Notes: generated by a model not told the origin, from the sequence alone. Positions 43,448-52,737 are shown, counted from the stretch's first letter. The stretch: DNA of 64,000 nt from Caballeronia glathei (GCF_000698595.1 NZ_JFHC01000038.1:1-64000), one strand, 5' to 3'. Made by a program: numbers and translations.

Positions 43448-44275
43448 ATGCACACCGACAGTACCCATGTGATGCCCTGGCGGATCGAGGACGTGGACCT
43501 GAGCCGCATCGACCGGCGCAAGGCGGCATCGAATGAGCACCTTCTCCTGCTGTTGTGCGCCTGCTCGTTCATCGAGAGCGGCACGGACCTCTACACGAGC
43601 AACCTGAGCAGTTATTTCAACGACGATCCCGAAGTGTCCGCGTGGCTCAACAACGAGTGGGAGCCCGAGGAAATGCAGCACGGCCGCGCGTTGAAGACCT
43701 ACATCCATCACGTGTGGCCCGAGTTCGACTGGGACACCGCGTTCAGGAATTTCTTCGCCGAATATTCGCTCACCTGTTCGGTGGAGGACTTCGAGAAGAA
43801 GCGGGCGCTCGAGATGGTGGCGCGCTGCGTCGTCGAGACGGGCACGGCCACGCTGTACCGGGCGATCAACGAATGTTCCGACGAGCCGGTGCTCAAGCAG
43901 ATCACCGACAACATCCGGACCGACGAAGTGCGCCACTACAAGCACTTCTTCCGCTATTTCAAGAAGTACAACAGGATCGAGGGCAACGGACGCATGGCGG
44001 TGCTGGGCGCGCTGATGCGCCGCGTGCTGGAGCTGAAGAACGAGGATTCGGAGATCGCGCTGCGGCACGTATTCGCGATCCGCTACCCGGAGCGCGTGAA
44101 GGACGACGCGTACAACCGCGAGCTGTCGGCGCGCATCAACGCGCTGGTGCGCCGCAACCTGTCCGCCGACATGTGCGTGAAGATGCTGCTCAAGCCGCTC
44201 GATTTGCCCGCGCGCATTCAGCCGGGCGTGCTCTATCCGCTCGCGAAGATCACGCAGCACGTCTTCTTCCGCTAA
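43448..44275 (+). CDS. Ferritin-like diiron protein of unknown function
   Basis: The 275 residues are mostly helical. The spacing of carboxylates and histidines is that of a diiron four-helix bundle: E43 (FIESGTDLY), E75 and H78 (EPEEMQHG), E130 (VETGTATLYRAI), E160 and H163 (TDEVRHYKHF). This is the E-ExxH-E-ExxH pattern of acyl-ACP desaturases and related oxidases. It may be an oxidase or desaturase-like enzyme; the substrate is unknown. The ATG at 43448 is preferred; upstream in-frame sequence is low in complexity. There are no partner reductase genes nearby. Confidence 0.8.
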   Translation: MHTDSTHVMPWRIEDVDLSRIDRRKAASNEHLLLLLCACSFIESGTDLYTSNLSSYFNDDPEVSAWLNNEWEPEEMQHGRALKTYIHHVWPEFDWDTAFRNFFAEYSLTCSVEDFEKKRALEMVARCVVETGTATLYRAINECSDEPVLKQITDNIRTDEVRHYKHFFRYFKKYNRIEGNGRMAVLGALMRRVLELKNEDSEIALRHVFAIRYPERVKDDAYNRELSARINALVRRNLSADMCVKMLLKPLDLPARIQPGVLYPLAKITQHVFFR

Positions 44276-44353
44276 GCTCCTGTCGAATGAACCAATGCTG
44301 AAGGCTCGCTGACGCGGGCCTTTCGCTCTTCACGCATCCGAGCGGGAACCGAA

Positions 44354-44866
44354 ATGACCAGTACTCCATCACCCGGCACGCGCGCGCTCGAGCAGATCAG
44401 CTTCGACGAATGGCCGCCGGCATTGCGCACGCTCTTCGACGGCACGCTGATCGAGACGAAGGGCGGCTTCACCGCGTCGCTCCTGGCCGTTGACGATGGC
44501 GGCCGCGTGCGCACATCGCTTTTGAGCCTGGGCGAACTCTTCGCGCCCGACCCGCGCACGCTGTGCTTCGCTTTGTGGCCGGCGTCGCGGGCGGTGCGGG
44601 CGATTTCGTCGACGGGCCGCGCGACGCTCACCTTCGTCTTCGACGAAGCCTTCTTTCAGGTGCAGCTCGAGGCCCGGCGTGTTCCGCTCGACCACGCGCC
44701 GCTCGCGTGCTTCGTCGCGACGATCGAGACGGGCGAGCTGCAGCGCGTCGGCTATGCGCGGCTGACGGGCGGGATCGGTTTCGAACTGGAGGATGGCGAG
44801 ACCGTCATGGCGCGCTGGCGCGCGCAGGTCGAAATGCTGAAGCGGGCGGCGAGCGCCGCCGCCTGA
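44354..44866 (+). CDS. Predicted pyridoxamine 5'-phosphate oxidase-like (FMN split-barrel) protein
   Basis: The 170 residues form an alternating beta-strand pattern with VRTSLLSLGELFAPDPRTLCFALWPASRAVRAI, which resembles the FMN-binding strands of split-barrel flavoproteins. The call is by overall pattern, with no single diagnostic motif, so a hypothetical-protein label is the fallback. It is 78 bases downstream of the ferritin-like gene on the same strand and could share its transcript. Confidence 0.6.
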   Translation: MTSTPSPGTRALEQISFDEWPPALRTLFDGTLIETKGGFTASLLAVDDGGRVRTSLLSLGELFAPDPRTLCFALWPASRAVRAISSTGRATLTFVFDEAFFQVQLEARRVPLDHAPLACFVATIETGELQRVGYARLTGGIGFELEDGETVMARWRAQVEMLKRAASAAA

Positions 44867-44874
44867 GAAGACTG

Positions 44875-44916
44875 CCTTCACGTTCGCGCGCATCGATACG
44901 CGCGAGCGTGTGAAGG
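44875..44916. terminator. Hairpin between convergent genes, terminator without T tract
   Basis: CCTTCAC and TCGCGCG pair with CGCGCGA and GTGAAGG around a CATCGATA loop, with a small internal bulge. It lies 8 bases after the FMN-barrel gene stop and between it and the convergent rhlE gene. There is no T run on either side, so termination is only plausible. Confidence 0.4.
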
Positions 44917-44972
44917 TGAGCGGCCGGACGCTCCGTCAGAAAGACGTCGCGTGACCGTTCATGCGAGCGCGC

Positions 44973-46469
44973 TTATCGCCCGCGCTGCCCCGAGCGCGGC
45001 GTATCGCGGCGGCCCGAACCGCCATCGCCCCGCGGCTTGCCGCCAAGCAGCGCACCCGGGCCCGGCGCGTTGCGCTGCCCGCCCGCGTGCGGGGGACGCG
45101 GTGCATCGGGCTTGCGAGCGGCCGTCGTCGAATTGCCGTTCGGTTTCGCCGACGCGGGCTTTTGCGCGCGCGAATCGCGCGAGCCGTTGCTCTGGCCGCC
45201 GCCCGCAGGCTTGCCGCCGTTCGGCGTACCGCCATCGCGCCGCGGCGCGCCCTGGCCCTGACGCGGCGAGCGCTGGCCGCCGCCGCCGCCCTGGCTGCGT
45301 CGCTGGATCGGCTCGGGCTTCGCGTTCGGGTCCGGCTCGAAGCCCGCGATGATTTCCTGCGGAATCGGCCGCTTGATGAGGCGCTCGATGTCCTTCAGCA
45401 ACTGATGCTCGTCCACGCACACGAGCGACACCGCTTCGCCCGTCGCGCCCGCGCGGCCCGTGCGGCCGATGCGGTGCACGTAATCTTCCGGCACGTTGGG
45501 CAGATCGAAGTTGACGACGTGCGGCAACTGGTCGATATCGATACCGCGCGCAGCGATATCGGTGGCGACGAGCACCTGCAGCGTCTGATCCTTGAACTCG
45601 GCGAGCGCCCGCGTGCGCGCGGACTGGCTCTTGTTGCCGTGAATCGCGAGCGCGCTGATGCCGTCCTTGCCGAGCTGCTCGGCAAGACGGTTCGCGCCGT
45701 GCTTCGTGCGCGTGAAGACGAGCACCTGAAACCAGTTGTTCTGCTTGATCAGATGCGTGAGCAGCTCGCGTTTCTTGTCGCGGTCGACGGGATAGATCTT
45801 TTGTTCGATGCGCTCGGCCGTCGTGTTGCGCCGCGCGACTTCGATCAGCGCCGGCGAGTCGAGCAGGCCGTCGGCTAGCGTCTTGATCTCGTCGGAGAAG
45901 GTGGCCGAGAAGAGCAGGTTCTGGCGCTTCGGCGGCAGCTTCGCGAGCACGCGCTTGATGTCGTGGATGAAGCCCATGTCGAGCATGCGGTCCGCTTCGT
46001 CGAGCACGAGGATTTCGAGACGCGAGACGTCGATGGTCTTCTGCTGCATGTGATCGAGCAGGCGCCCGGGCGTCGCCACGACGATGTCGACGCCGCGCTT
46101 TAGCGCATCGATCTGCGGATTGATGCCGACGCCGCCGAACATCACGGTCGACTTGAGCTTCATGTACTTGCCGTACGCCCGCACGCTTTCCTCGACCTGG
46201 GCGGCCAGTTCGCGCGTGGGCGTGAGGATCAGCGCGCGCACGTGGCGCTTCGCGCCCGCGGCGGGCGGCGACATCTGCGAGAGGCGCTGCAGGATCGGCA
46301 GCGTGAAGCCGGCGGTCTTGCCCGTGCCGGTCTGCGCGCCGGCGAGCAGGTCGCCGCCGTTCAGGACGGCAGGAATAGCCTGGAGCTGGATCGGCGTGGG
46401 GCTGGTGTAACCGAGTTCGTTGACTGCGCGCAGCAGGGGTTCGGAAAGTCCGAGGGAATCAAAAGACAT
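44973..46469 (-). CDS. rhlE: DEAD-box ATP-dependent RNA helicase, RhlE type
   Basis: RNA unwinding in ribosome assembly and mRNA turnover. From the ATG at 46469 it has 498 residues. Motifs in order: Q motif (GYTSPTPIQLQAIP), I (AQTGTGKT), II (VLDEADRML), III (SAT), VI (HRIGRTGR). After residue 385 or so comes a 110-residue Gly/Arg/Pro/Asn-rich basic tail, likely disordered and RNA-binding. The frame is open 42 codons further upstream, but MSFDSLGLSEPLL is the family start. Confidence 0.95.
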   Translation of the reverse strand: MSFDSLGLSEPLLRAVNELGYTSPTPIQLQAIPAVLNGGDLLAGAQTGTGKTAGFTLPILQRLSQMSPPAAGAKRHVRALILTPTRELAAQVEESVRAYGKYMKLKSTVMFGGVGINPQIDALKRGVDIVVATPGRLLDHMQQKTIDVSRLEILVLDEADRMLDMGFIHDIKRVLAKLPPKRQNLLFSATFSDEIKTLADGLLDSPALIEVARRNTTAERIEQKIYPVDRDKKRELLTHLIKQNNWFQVLVFTRTKHGANRLAEQLGKDGISALAIHGNKSQSARTRALAEFKDQTLQVLVATDIAARGIDIDQLPHVVNFDLPNVPEDYVHRIGRTGRAGATGEAVSLVCVDEHQLLKDIERLIKRPIPQEIIAGFEPDPNAKPEPIQRRSQGGGGGQRSPRQGQGAPRRDGGTPNGGKPAGGGQSNGSRDSRAQKPASAKPNGNSTTAARKPDAPRPPHAGGQRNAPGPGALLGGKPRGDGGSGRRDTPRSGQRGR

Positions 46470-46717
46470 AGATTGTTTGCACATTCGGTATGACGACCGG
46501 CGCTGTCGCTTCGGGCCAGGAACGCGGTAAGGCGGTCCGCCGCTGAGCGCGCGTACGACGATCGAAGAAATCGGGCGGCACGGCGTTCGATGCATTCATC
46601 GAGCGCCCGAACGATGCCGCGAAGATCGACGCGCTATCAAGACACGTCGACTGGCGTTAAGTTGCATCTGAAACGCCGTGATGCGTTTCGTGTCAGGCCT
46701 CAGGCGTCGCTCACGCC

Positions 46718-47338
46718 TTACGCGACGTATCGCGCCACGCTGACAAACTGACACAGGCTGCCTGCCAGCACGAACAGGTGCCAGATGCCATGGCCGTGCC
46801 GGATGCGCTCGTCGTTGATGAAAAAATAGATACCGGCGCTGTAGATCACGCCGCCCGCCACCAGCCACGCAGTGCCTGCGGGCGGCAGCGCCGAAACGAG
46901 CGGATGGACGGCTACGAGCGCGAGCCAGCCCATCAACACGTAAAGCACCATCGAAACGCTGCGGGTTCGGCGCCCGAGCGTGAGTTCCTGCACGATGCCG
47001 AGAGCGGCGAGCCCCCAGCTTACGCCAAACAGCGACCAGCCCCACGGACCGCGCAACGTCACGAGCGTGAACGGGGTGTAGCTGCCTGCGATCAGCAGGT
47101 AGATTGCCGAATGATCGCATTTTTGCAGTATCGCCTTGACGCGAGGGTTGCGCGTCCAGTGATACAGGGTGGAGATGGCATACAGCACGAACAGCATCGC
47201 ACCGTAGACGGCGAAGCTCACGACCTTGTAGGGATCGCCTTCGAGCGCGGCCATCGTGACGAGCGCCGCCAGTCCCGCCACCGACAGCACCGTGCCGATC
47301 AGGTGACTGATGCTGTTGAAACGCTCACCAAAATGCAT
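46718..47338 (-). CDS. Hemolysin III family (TrhA/PAQR-like) membrane protein
   Basis: The 206 residues have seven predicted transmembrane helices and belong to the PAQR-related hemolysin III family. Conserved polar residues are in place: SHLIGTVLS near the start, STLYHW, KCDHSAIYLLIAGSYTPF and GHGIWHLFVL with the metal-type histidines. Despite the name, family members are implicated in membrane-lipid homeostasis. The start at 47338 (MHFGERFNS) has AGGA five bases upstream. Confidence 0.88.
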   Translation of the reverse strand: MHFGERFNSISHLIGTVLSVAGLAALVTMAALEGDPYKVVSFAVYGAMLFVLYAISTLYHWTRNPRVKAILQKCDHSAIYLLIAGSYTPFTLVTLRGPWGWSLFGVSWGLAALGIVQELTLGRRTRSVSMVLYVLMGWLALVAVHPLVSALPPAGTAWLVAGGVIYSAGIYFFINDERIRHGHGIWHLFVLAGSLCQFVSVARYVA

Positions 47339-47400
47339 CCGCTTCCTCGCTGGGGCATCCGCGAAACGTCTGCGCATAGGCCGCCCGTTCTGCCGCATAC

Positions 47401-47442
47401 AAAAAACAAGGGGCGCGGCCCCCACTTCGAAGGCTGCGCCCC
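47401..47442 (-). terminator. Intrinsic terminator after the cytochrome c genes
   Basis: On the minus strand GGGGCGCAGCC and GGCCGCGCCCC form an 11-pair stem (one wobble pair) with an 11-base loop, followed by TTGTTTTTT. It lies 40 bases after the stop of the triheme cytochrome gene. Confidence 0.85.
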
Positions 47443-47483
47443 AGTGCCTATTGTACGCTGTCGCACGCGATCAGCGACGGAAC

Positions 47484-48779
47484 TCAGTCAAGCGGTGCCG
47501 AACGCAGGTTGCTGACCTGCTGCGGCGACACCGGCGTGCCGTGGTTGCCCCAGGACATACGGATGTATGTCACGACCGCGGCCACTTCCGTATCCGACAG
47601 TGACTGCGCGAATGGCGGCATGCCGTGCGGCATCGGATTGCCGCCTGTGCTCGGCGGGTAGCCGCCATTCAGCGTCATGCGGATTGGATTGACGGCCGAC
47701 TGCATCTGGATCGACTGGTTGTTGGCGAGCGGCGGGTAGGCGGGCGGCTTGCCCAGACCATTTTCCGCGTGGCACTTCGCGCAATTTTCCGTGTAGACCT
47801 TCTTGCCCATCGTCAGCAGTTCGGAACCGAATTTCTCCGACGTCTCCAGCTGGATCGTTTCCGGCGCTTCCTTCTTCTGCGGAATCGACTTGAGATACGT
47901 CGACATCGCGTTGATGTCCTCGTCGGTCATGTACTGCAGGCTGTTGTGGACCACTTCCGCCATCGGACCGAACACCGCGCCGCGCTGCGACACGCCGGTC
48001 TTCAGCAGGTCGTTGATGTCCTTGATGTCCCAGTCGCCGAGGCCGGCTTCCTTGTTCGACGTGAGCGACGGCGCATACCAGTTCTGCAGCGGAATCAGGC
48101 CGCCGGCGAACGCCGCCGAGCTGACCGGGCCGCCCATCAGGTTGATCGACGTGTGGCACATCGCGCAGTGGCCGAGCCCTTCGACCAGATACGCGCCGCG
48201 GTTCCACTCGACCGACTTGGTCGGGTCAGCCTTGTATTCGCCTTCGGTGAAGAAGAGCGTACGCCAGCCGATCAGCAGGTTGCGGTTGTTGAACGGGAAG
48301 CGCAGTTCATGCGGACGGCTCGGCACGGCAACCGGCGGCACCGAGCGCAGGTAGGCGTAGATCGCGTCCGAGTCGGCGCGCGTGACCTTCGTGTAGCTCG
48401 TGAACGGGAAGCCCGGATAGAGCAGGCTGCCGTCCTTCGAACGGCCGGTATGCATCGCGCGGTAGAAGTCGTCCGACGTCCACTTGCCGATGCCGTACTG
48501 GTCATCGGGCGTGATGTTCGGCGTGAACATCGTGCCGAAGGGCGTTGCCATCGGCAGGCCGCCCGCGAATTCCTTGCCGCCGCGCACCGTGTGGCACGCG
48601 ATACAGTCGCCGGCGCGGGCGAGATATTCGCCTTGCTTCACGAGCGCGGCCTTGTCGGCTGGCGTAGCGGCGATCGCGCCGCCCGAATGGAGGTTGTCGC
48701 CGCCCGACCAGAGGACGGCGCCGGCTGCGACGGCTGCCACGACGACAGCCGAAAGTGCGAACAGGGACTTGCGTTTCAT
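47484..48779 (-). CDS. Triheme cytochrome c, dehydrogenase-subunit type
   Basis: Periplasmic electron carrier. The 431 residues start with a signal or anchor helix (MKRKSLFALSAVVVAAVAAG) followed by three CxxCH heme sites: CIACH at about residue 59, CAMCH at about 205 and CAKCH at about 340. The architecture is that of the cytochrome subunit of membrane alcohol, gluconate or aldehyde dehydrogenases. No dehydrogenase subunit gene is adjacent, so the electron donor is unknown. It lies 21 bases downstream of a diheme cytochrome gene and is almost certainly cotranscribed with it. Confidence 0.9.
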   Translation of the reverse strand: MKRKSLFALSAVVVAAVAAGAVLWSGGDNLHSGGAIAATPADKAALVKQGEYLARAGDCIACHTVRGGKEFAGGLPMATPFGTMFTPNITPDDQYGIGKWTSDDFYRAMHTGRSKDGSLLYPGFPFTSYTKVTRADSDAIYAYLRSVPPVAVPSRPHELRFPFNNRNLLIGWRTLFFTEGEYKADPTKSVEWNRGAYLVEGLGHCAMCHTSINLMGGPVSSAAFAGGLIPLQNWYAPSLTSNKEAGLGDWDIKDINDLLKTGVSQRGAVFGPMAEVVHNSLQYMTDEDINAMSTYLKSIPQKKEAPETIQLETSEKFGSELLTMGKKVYTENCAKCHAENGLGKPPAYPPLANNQSIQMQSAVNPIRMTLNGGYPPSTGGNPMPHGMPPFAQSLSDTEVAAVVTYIRMSWGNHGTPVSPQQVSNLRSAPLD

Positions 48780-48800
48780 TTTGTTGTCGCTCCTCGCGCC

Positions 48801-49544
48801 TTATTGCGGTTCGCTGCCGCACTTGAGCGGCATCTTCAACGAGCCAGCGGGCGCGGGCACCGGGTTGGCAGGTGCGGTTTGCGTCGAGAGCCATGCGGCG
48901 ACGGCGGTGACGTCGTCGTCGGTCAGGCGCGTGGCGATCTGCTGCATGCAGTCAGGCGCTTTGGCGTGACGCGTGCCCGAGCGCCATGCGCCAACCTGCG
49001 CGCTGATGTAGTCCGAGTGCAGGCCGACGAGACCCGGGATGGCCGGCTGCATGCCGGTCAGCGCCTTGCCGTGACAGGCGGCGCAGGCCGGAACGTTCTT
49101 CGACGGATCACCGTTCAGCACGATCTGCTGGCCGCGGGCGAGGGTGGCCGGCGACACGTTGCTCTTCGCGGGCGGCGGATACGGCGGACGCTGCTGCGAA
49201 AAGTACTCGGCGATCTTGTGCAGATAGTCGTCCGAGAGATACGTGACGAGGTAATTCATCGGGGGGTACTTGCGGCGGCCTTCGCGGAAATTCTCGAGCT
49301 GGTTGTACAAGTACTCGACAGGCTTGCCGGCAAGACGCGGGAAATAGTCGTTGTCCGTGCCTTCGCCGTGAACGCCGTGGCACGCGGTACAACCCTGCAC
49401 GCGTGCTGCCATGGTGTCCGGGGCGATCGGCTGGGTTTGCGCCTGCGCGGCGCTGAAAACGCCGGCGCTGCCAATCAGTGCCAGGCCGAGCAGCGGGGCG
49501 AGCAGCGGACGGAAAATGCGTCTTGAAGACACGCGAGACTCCAT
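48801..49544 (-). CDS. Diheme cytochrome c, c4-like
   Basis: The 247 residues have a signal peptide ending near VFSAAQAQ and two heme-binding sites, CTACHGVHGEG (about residue 52) and CAACHGKALTG (about 150), the typical two-domain cytochrome c4 arrangement. FPRLAGKPVEYLYNQLENF is a c4 signature. It is first in a two-gene unit with the triheme cytochrome. It probably shuttles electrons to a terminal oxidase. Confidence 0.9.
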   Translation of the reverse strand: MESRVSSRRIFRPLLAPLLGLALIGSAGVFSAAQAQTQPIAPDTMAARVQGCTACHGVHGEGTDNDYFPRLAGKPVEYLYNQLENFREGRRKYPPMNYLVTYLSDDYLHKIAEYFSQQRPPYPPPAKSNVSPATLARGQQIVLNGDPSKNVPACAACHGKALTGMQPAIPGLVGLHSDYISAQVGAWRSGTRHAKAPDCMQQIATRLTDDDVTAVAAWLSTQTAPANPVPAPAGSLKMPLKCGSEPQ

Positions 49545-49997
49545 GAAATTCGGGGACCTGCCGAGCTTCGTTCGGCTCGGTGCGAAGGTGGCGAACCACA
49601 GCCACAGCGGCTCGATGAGCCTCTGATGCGACGCGGCATTCTATCATCGTTGCCTGATGATGACTATTTGGGCTTGGCCTTTCTGGCCGGGCGTTGCGGC
49701 GAATCCGCGACAATTTGCCACGCGACTTGGTGTCTCTTCGGAAAAGCGTCGGTGAACTTCTCGTCCGTTGAGCATTCCCGTTGCCCGGGCTGCAAAAGTA
49801 TCAAGGCGTTTCAATACGTGCGCGCCACGCGCTCATTCGACTAGACTGCGCGGACTGCGCCTTGTCGCCGAACGTTTCCCTTAACTGCTCCCTATCGATC
49901 TTTCGTCCCTTCATAGCCTCGTCCCCGTGCCTTTCTCGATCATGCCTGTCCTGTCTTCGCTTTTCGTTCGCGCACGCCCTGTGTCCGGAGCGTGTTC
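49545..49997. other. 453-base intergenic stretch between the cytochrome genes and copD
   Basis: I see no supported gene, RNA or terminator. Short open frames are present on both strands without family resemblance or ribosome binding sites. It must carry the divergent promoters for the cytochrome pair and for copD, but no convincing -35/-10 pair stood out. Confidence 0.5.
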
Positions 49998-50933
49998 ATG
50001 AACACCGATCCCCTCTGGATCGCTCAAGTCGCGCTCGCCGCGTTCGCCGACATCGCGTTCGCCTGCACGCTCGGTGCCGTGCTGATGAGCGGCTGGCTGT
50101 CGAAGGAAAAGGCGTACGCCACCATCTCGCCGGCGCGCATGGGCTGGACGCGCGCGCGGCGCACCGCGCTCGGCGGCGCACTTGCGCTCGCGCTCGCCAA
50201 TCTCGTGCTGCTTTGGCTCCAGGCGGCGTCGATGAGCGGTGCGCCGCTCGTGGACGCCGGCGCATCGGTGTGGGCCGTCGCCACGACGACGCACGCGGGC
50301 ATCGGCTGGACGATCGCTCTTGCTGGCAGCGTGCTGCTCGTGCTCGCGACGGCATCGGGCGGCCCCATGAGCACCGCACGGCTCGCCGCGGCCGCGCTCG
50401 CCGCGATCGTTGCGGCGGCGGGCAAGGCGTCGGTCGGCCATGCGGCCGACGCCGGCGCGTTCTCCGCCGCCGAGGTCGTGCAGACCGTGCATCTGCTCGC
50501 GACGGCCGTCTGGGGCGGCGTCGTGATCGCGGGTGCGTTCGCGGTGCTGCCGGCGCTCGGGACGTCGCTTGCGCGCGCGTTCCTGATTCGCATCGCGCAA
50601 CGGATGTCGGCGGTGGCGGTCGTCGCGGTGATCCTCGTGCTCGCGACGGGCATCTTCAACGCGCTGCGCGGGCTCGGCGGCGCGGCCGGCGTGCTGGAAG
50701 AAAGCGCGTGGGGGCAGGTGCTGATCGTGAAGGCCGTGCTCGTCGTGACCGCGCTGATCTTCGGCGCGCTGAACCGCTGGTCGGCGCTGCCGCGCCTCAA
50801 GCGCACGGCGGCGACCGTCGATGCCCACACGGTGACGGGCGTGATGCGTGTCGAGGCGCTGGTGATGATGGCCGTGTTCGTTGCCGCGGCAGTGCTGTCG
50901 CACAGCGTGCCGGGGTTCGCGCTGGCTGGATAA
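49998..50933 (+). CDS. copD: Copper resistance/transport protein CopD family
   Basis: The 311 residues have eight predicted transmembrane segments and match the CopD domain family of inner-membrane copper import proteins. Motifs are GHAADAGAFSAAEVVQTVHLLATAVWGGVVIAG in the middle (with conserved histidines) and the C-terminal GFALAG after a final helix. The start MNTDPLWIAQ at 49998 follows a GGAGCGTGTTC stretch. The copC partner often found beside it is absent in this window. Confidence 0.82.
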   Translation: MNTDPLWIAQVALAAFADIAFACTLGAVLMSGWLSKEKAYATISPARMGWTRARRTALGGALALALANLVLLWLQAASMSGAPLVDAGASVWAVATTTHAGIGWTIALAGSVLLVLATASGGPMSTARLAAAALAAIVAAAGKASVGHAADAGAFSAAEVVQTVHLLATAVWGGVVIAGAFAVLPALGTSLARAFLIRIAQRMSAVAVVAVILVLATGIFNALRGLGGAAGVLEESAWGQVLIVKAVLVVTALIFGALNRWSALPRLKRTAATVDAHTVTGVMRVEALVMMAVFVAAAVLSHSVPGFALAG

Positions 50934-50990
50934 GGGAACAGGCGGTCGCGCGATCGATGCGGGCCGTTGCCTCCCGGCTTGCCGCGCGTC

Positions 50991-51293
50991 CTACTCGTAG
51001 CCCAGCCGGTGACTGACGATCGGCGCGCAGAACAGCGCGAGCGCGCAACCGGCCGCCTTGCCTTCCAGTACGACGAGCGCCTGGTGCGAGACCGGAAACG
51101 AGCCGAACAGGCCAACCAGTTCGGGCACGCAGAACACGACGGCCGCGCCGATGAACGAGCGCGTCACGATGGAGATGCGCCAGCCCCGCTGCACGGCCAC
51201 CGCCGCGCCGATCACGCGCAGCACGCCAAACAGGACAAGCGCGCCGGCGGCGATCTGCGCGCGGACATATTCGTCTGGAAGTGAGTGAAACAT
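50991..51293 (-). CDS. Small membrane protein of unknown function
   Basis: From the ATG at 51293 (MFHSLPDEYVRAQIAAGALVLFGV) it has 100 residues with three hydrophobic segments (about 12-32, 42-62, 70-92) and a basic end, SHRLGYE. The upstream in-frame ATG at 51323 is possible. Neither start has a strong ribosome binding site. It resembles small uncharacterised integral membrane proteins of Burkholderia. No function can be assigned. Confidence 0.6.
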   Translation of the reverse strand: MFHSLPDEYVRAQIAAGALVLFGVLRVIGAAVAVQRGWRISIVTRSFIGAAVVFCVPELVGLFGSFPVSHQALVVLEGKAAGCALALFCAPIVSHRLGYE

Positions 51294-51513
51294 GCAGGTC
51301 TCGCAGGCGGTTTGCAAAGTCATGCAAGCGTATTCGCAAGAGCCGGGCCGGTATGTTCGCGAAGGCCCAAAGCCTGCCCGCAGGGCCGCCGCGCGGCTCG
51401 CCGGGCGCAGGCAATGTACCATGGCCGCGCGTCCGGCGGGCGTCACCGGCGGGCGCTCACCCGCCGTACACCGCGCCGCTCACTCGCCGTTCACTGGCCG
51501 TACACCGCGCGGA

Positions 51514-52662
51514 TCACCATTCCGCGACGCTGCCGTCCGCATGACGCCACACCGGATTGCGCCACCGGTGGCCGACCTTCGCCATCTCGCGCACCTTCTC
51601 CTCGTTCACTTCGATGCCGAGTCCCGGTCCTTGCGGAATCGCGACCATGCCGTCGTCGTACTTGAAGACTTCCGGATTGCGGATGTAGTCGAGCAGGTCG
51701 TTGCCCTTGTTGTAGTGGATGCCGAGGCTCTGCTCCTGGATGAACGCGTTGTAGCTGACCGCATCGATCTGCAGGCAGGTCGCGAGCGCGATCGGGCCGA
51801 GCGGGCAATGCAGCGCGAGCGCGACGTCGTAGGCTTCCGCCATCGACGCGATCTTGCGGCACTCCGTGATCCCGCCAGCGTGCGACGCGTCCGGCTGGAT
51901 GATGTCCACGTAGCCGCCCGCGAGGATGTGCTTGAAGTCCCAGCGCGAGTAGAGGCGCTCGCCGAGCGCGATCGGCGTGCTCGTCTGGTTCACGATGTCG
52001 CGCAGCGCCTCGACGTTTTCCGACAGCACCGGCTCTTCGATGAACATCAGCTTGAACGGGTCGAGTTCCTTCGCCAGCACCTTCGCCATCGGCTTGTGCA
52101 CGCGGCCGTGGAAGTCCACGCCGATGCCCACGTTCGGGCCGACCGCCTCGCGCACGGCGCGCACGTTGTCGATCACGGCCTGGACCCGGTCGAAGGTATC
52201 GATGATCTGAAGCTCTTCCGAGCCGTTCATCTTCACGGCCTTGAAGCCGCGCTCGACGACCGCGCACGCGTTGTTCGCCACATCGCTCGGCCGGTCGCCG
52301 CCGATCCACGAATACACCTTGATCCGCTCGCGCACCTGGCCGCCGAGCAGCGCGTGAACCGGCGCGCCGTGATGCTTGCCCTTGATATCCCACAGCGCCT
52401 GATCGACGCCGGCGATCGCGCTCATGCCGATCGGCCCGCCGCGGTAGAAGCCCGCGCGATACATGACCTGCCAGTGATCCTCGATCAGGAGCGGATCCTT
52501 TCCGATCAGATAGTCCGACAGTTCCTCGACCGCGGCCGCCACCGTATGCGCGCGTCCTTCCACGACCGGCTCACCCCAGCCGACGATGCCTTCGTCGGTC
52601 TCGATCTTGAGGAAGCACCAGCGCGGCGGGACGATGAAGGTTTCCAGTTTGGTGATTTTCAT
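51514..52662 (-). CDS. dgoD: D-galactonate dehydratase
   Basis: Enolase-superfamily enzyme converting D-galactonate to 2-keto-3-deoxy-D-galactonate. The 382 residues match the DgoD length. Metal ligands are seen in GVDFHGRVH (Asp, with the catalytic His), MFIEEPVL (Glu) and ALGERLYS (Glu), with the general acid/base His in LHCPLGPI. The start MKITKLETFIVPPRWC is typical of DgoD. A FadR-type regulator is divergent. The other galactonate genes (kinase, aldolase, transporter) are not in this window. Confidence 0.9.
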   Translation of the reverse strand: MKITKLETFIVPPRWCFLKIETDEGIVGWGEPVVEGRAHTVAAAVEELSDYLIGKDPLLIEDHWQVMYRAGFYRGGPIGMSAIAGVDQALWDIKGKHHGAPVHALLGGQVRERIKVYSWIGGDRPSDVANNACAVVERGFKAVKMNGSEELQIIDTFDRVQAVIDNVRAVREAVGPNVGIGVDFHGRVHKPMAKVLAKELDPFKLMFIEEPVLSENVEALRDIVNQTSTPIALGERLYSRWDFKHILAGGYVDIIQPDASHAGGITECRKIASMAEAYDVALALHCPLGPIALATCLQIDAVSYNAFIQEQSLGIHYNKGNDLLDYIRNPEVFKYDDGMVAIPQGPGLGIEVNEEKVREMAKVGHRWRNPVWRHADGSVAEW

Positions 52663-52713
52663 GTGATGCGTCTCCTGAGAGGGATTCACATGCTATCAAA
52701 AAAACGCGCTGTA

Positions 52714-52737
52714 GTCGTATTAATAGTATTATTCGAC
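52714..52737. promoter_or_regulatory. Possible operator between dgoD and its regulator
   Basis: An AT-rich stretch is flanked by GTCG and CGAC and contains the perfect 8-base palindrome TATTAATA (52718-52725) and AATAGTATT. It stands out in otherwise GC-rich DNA. It is likely the site bound by the divergent GntR/FadR regulator. Confidence 0.4.

Noticed and set aside
49626..49844. 72-residue protein with two CxxC-like motifs
   Set aside because: No ribosome binding site, no family resemblance, and composition unlike its neighbours. It lies in a plain intergenic gap.
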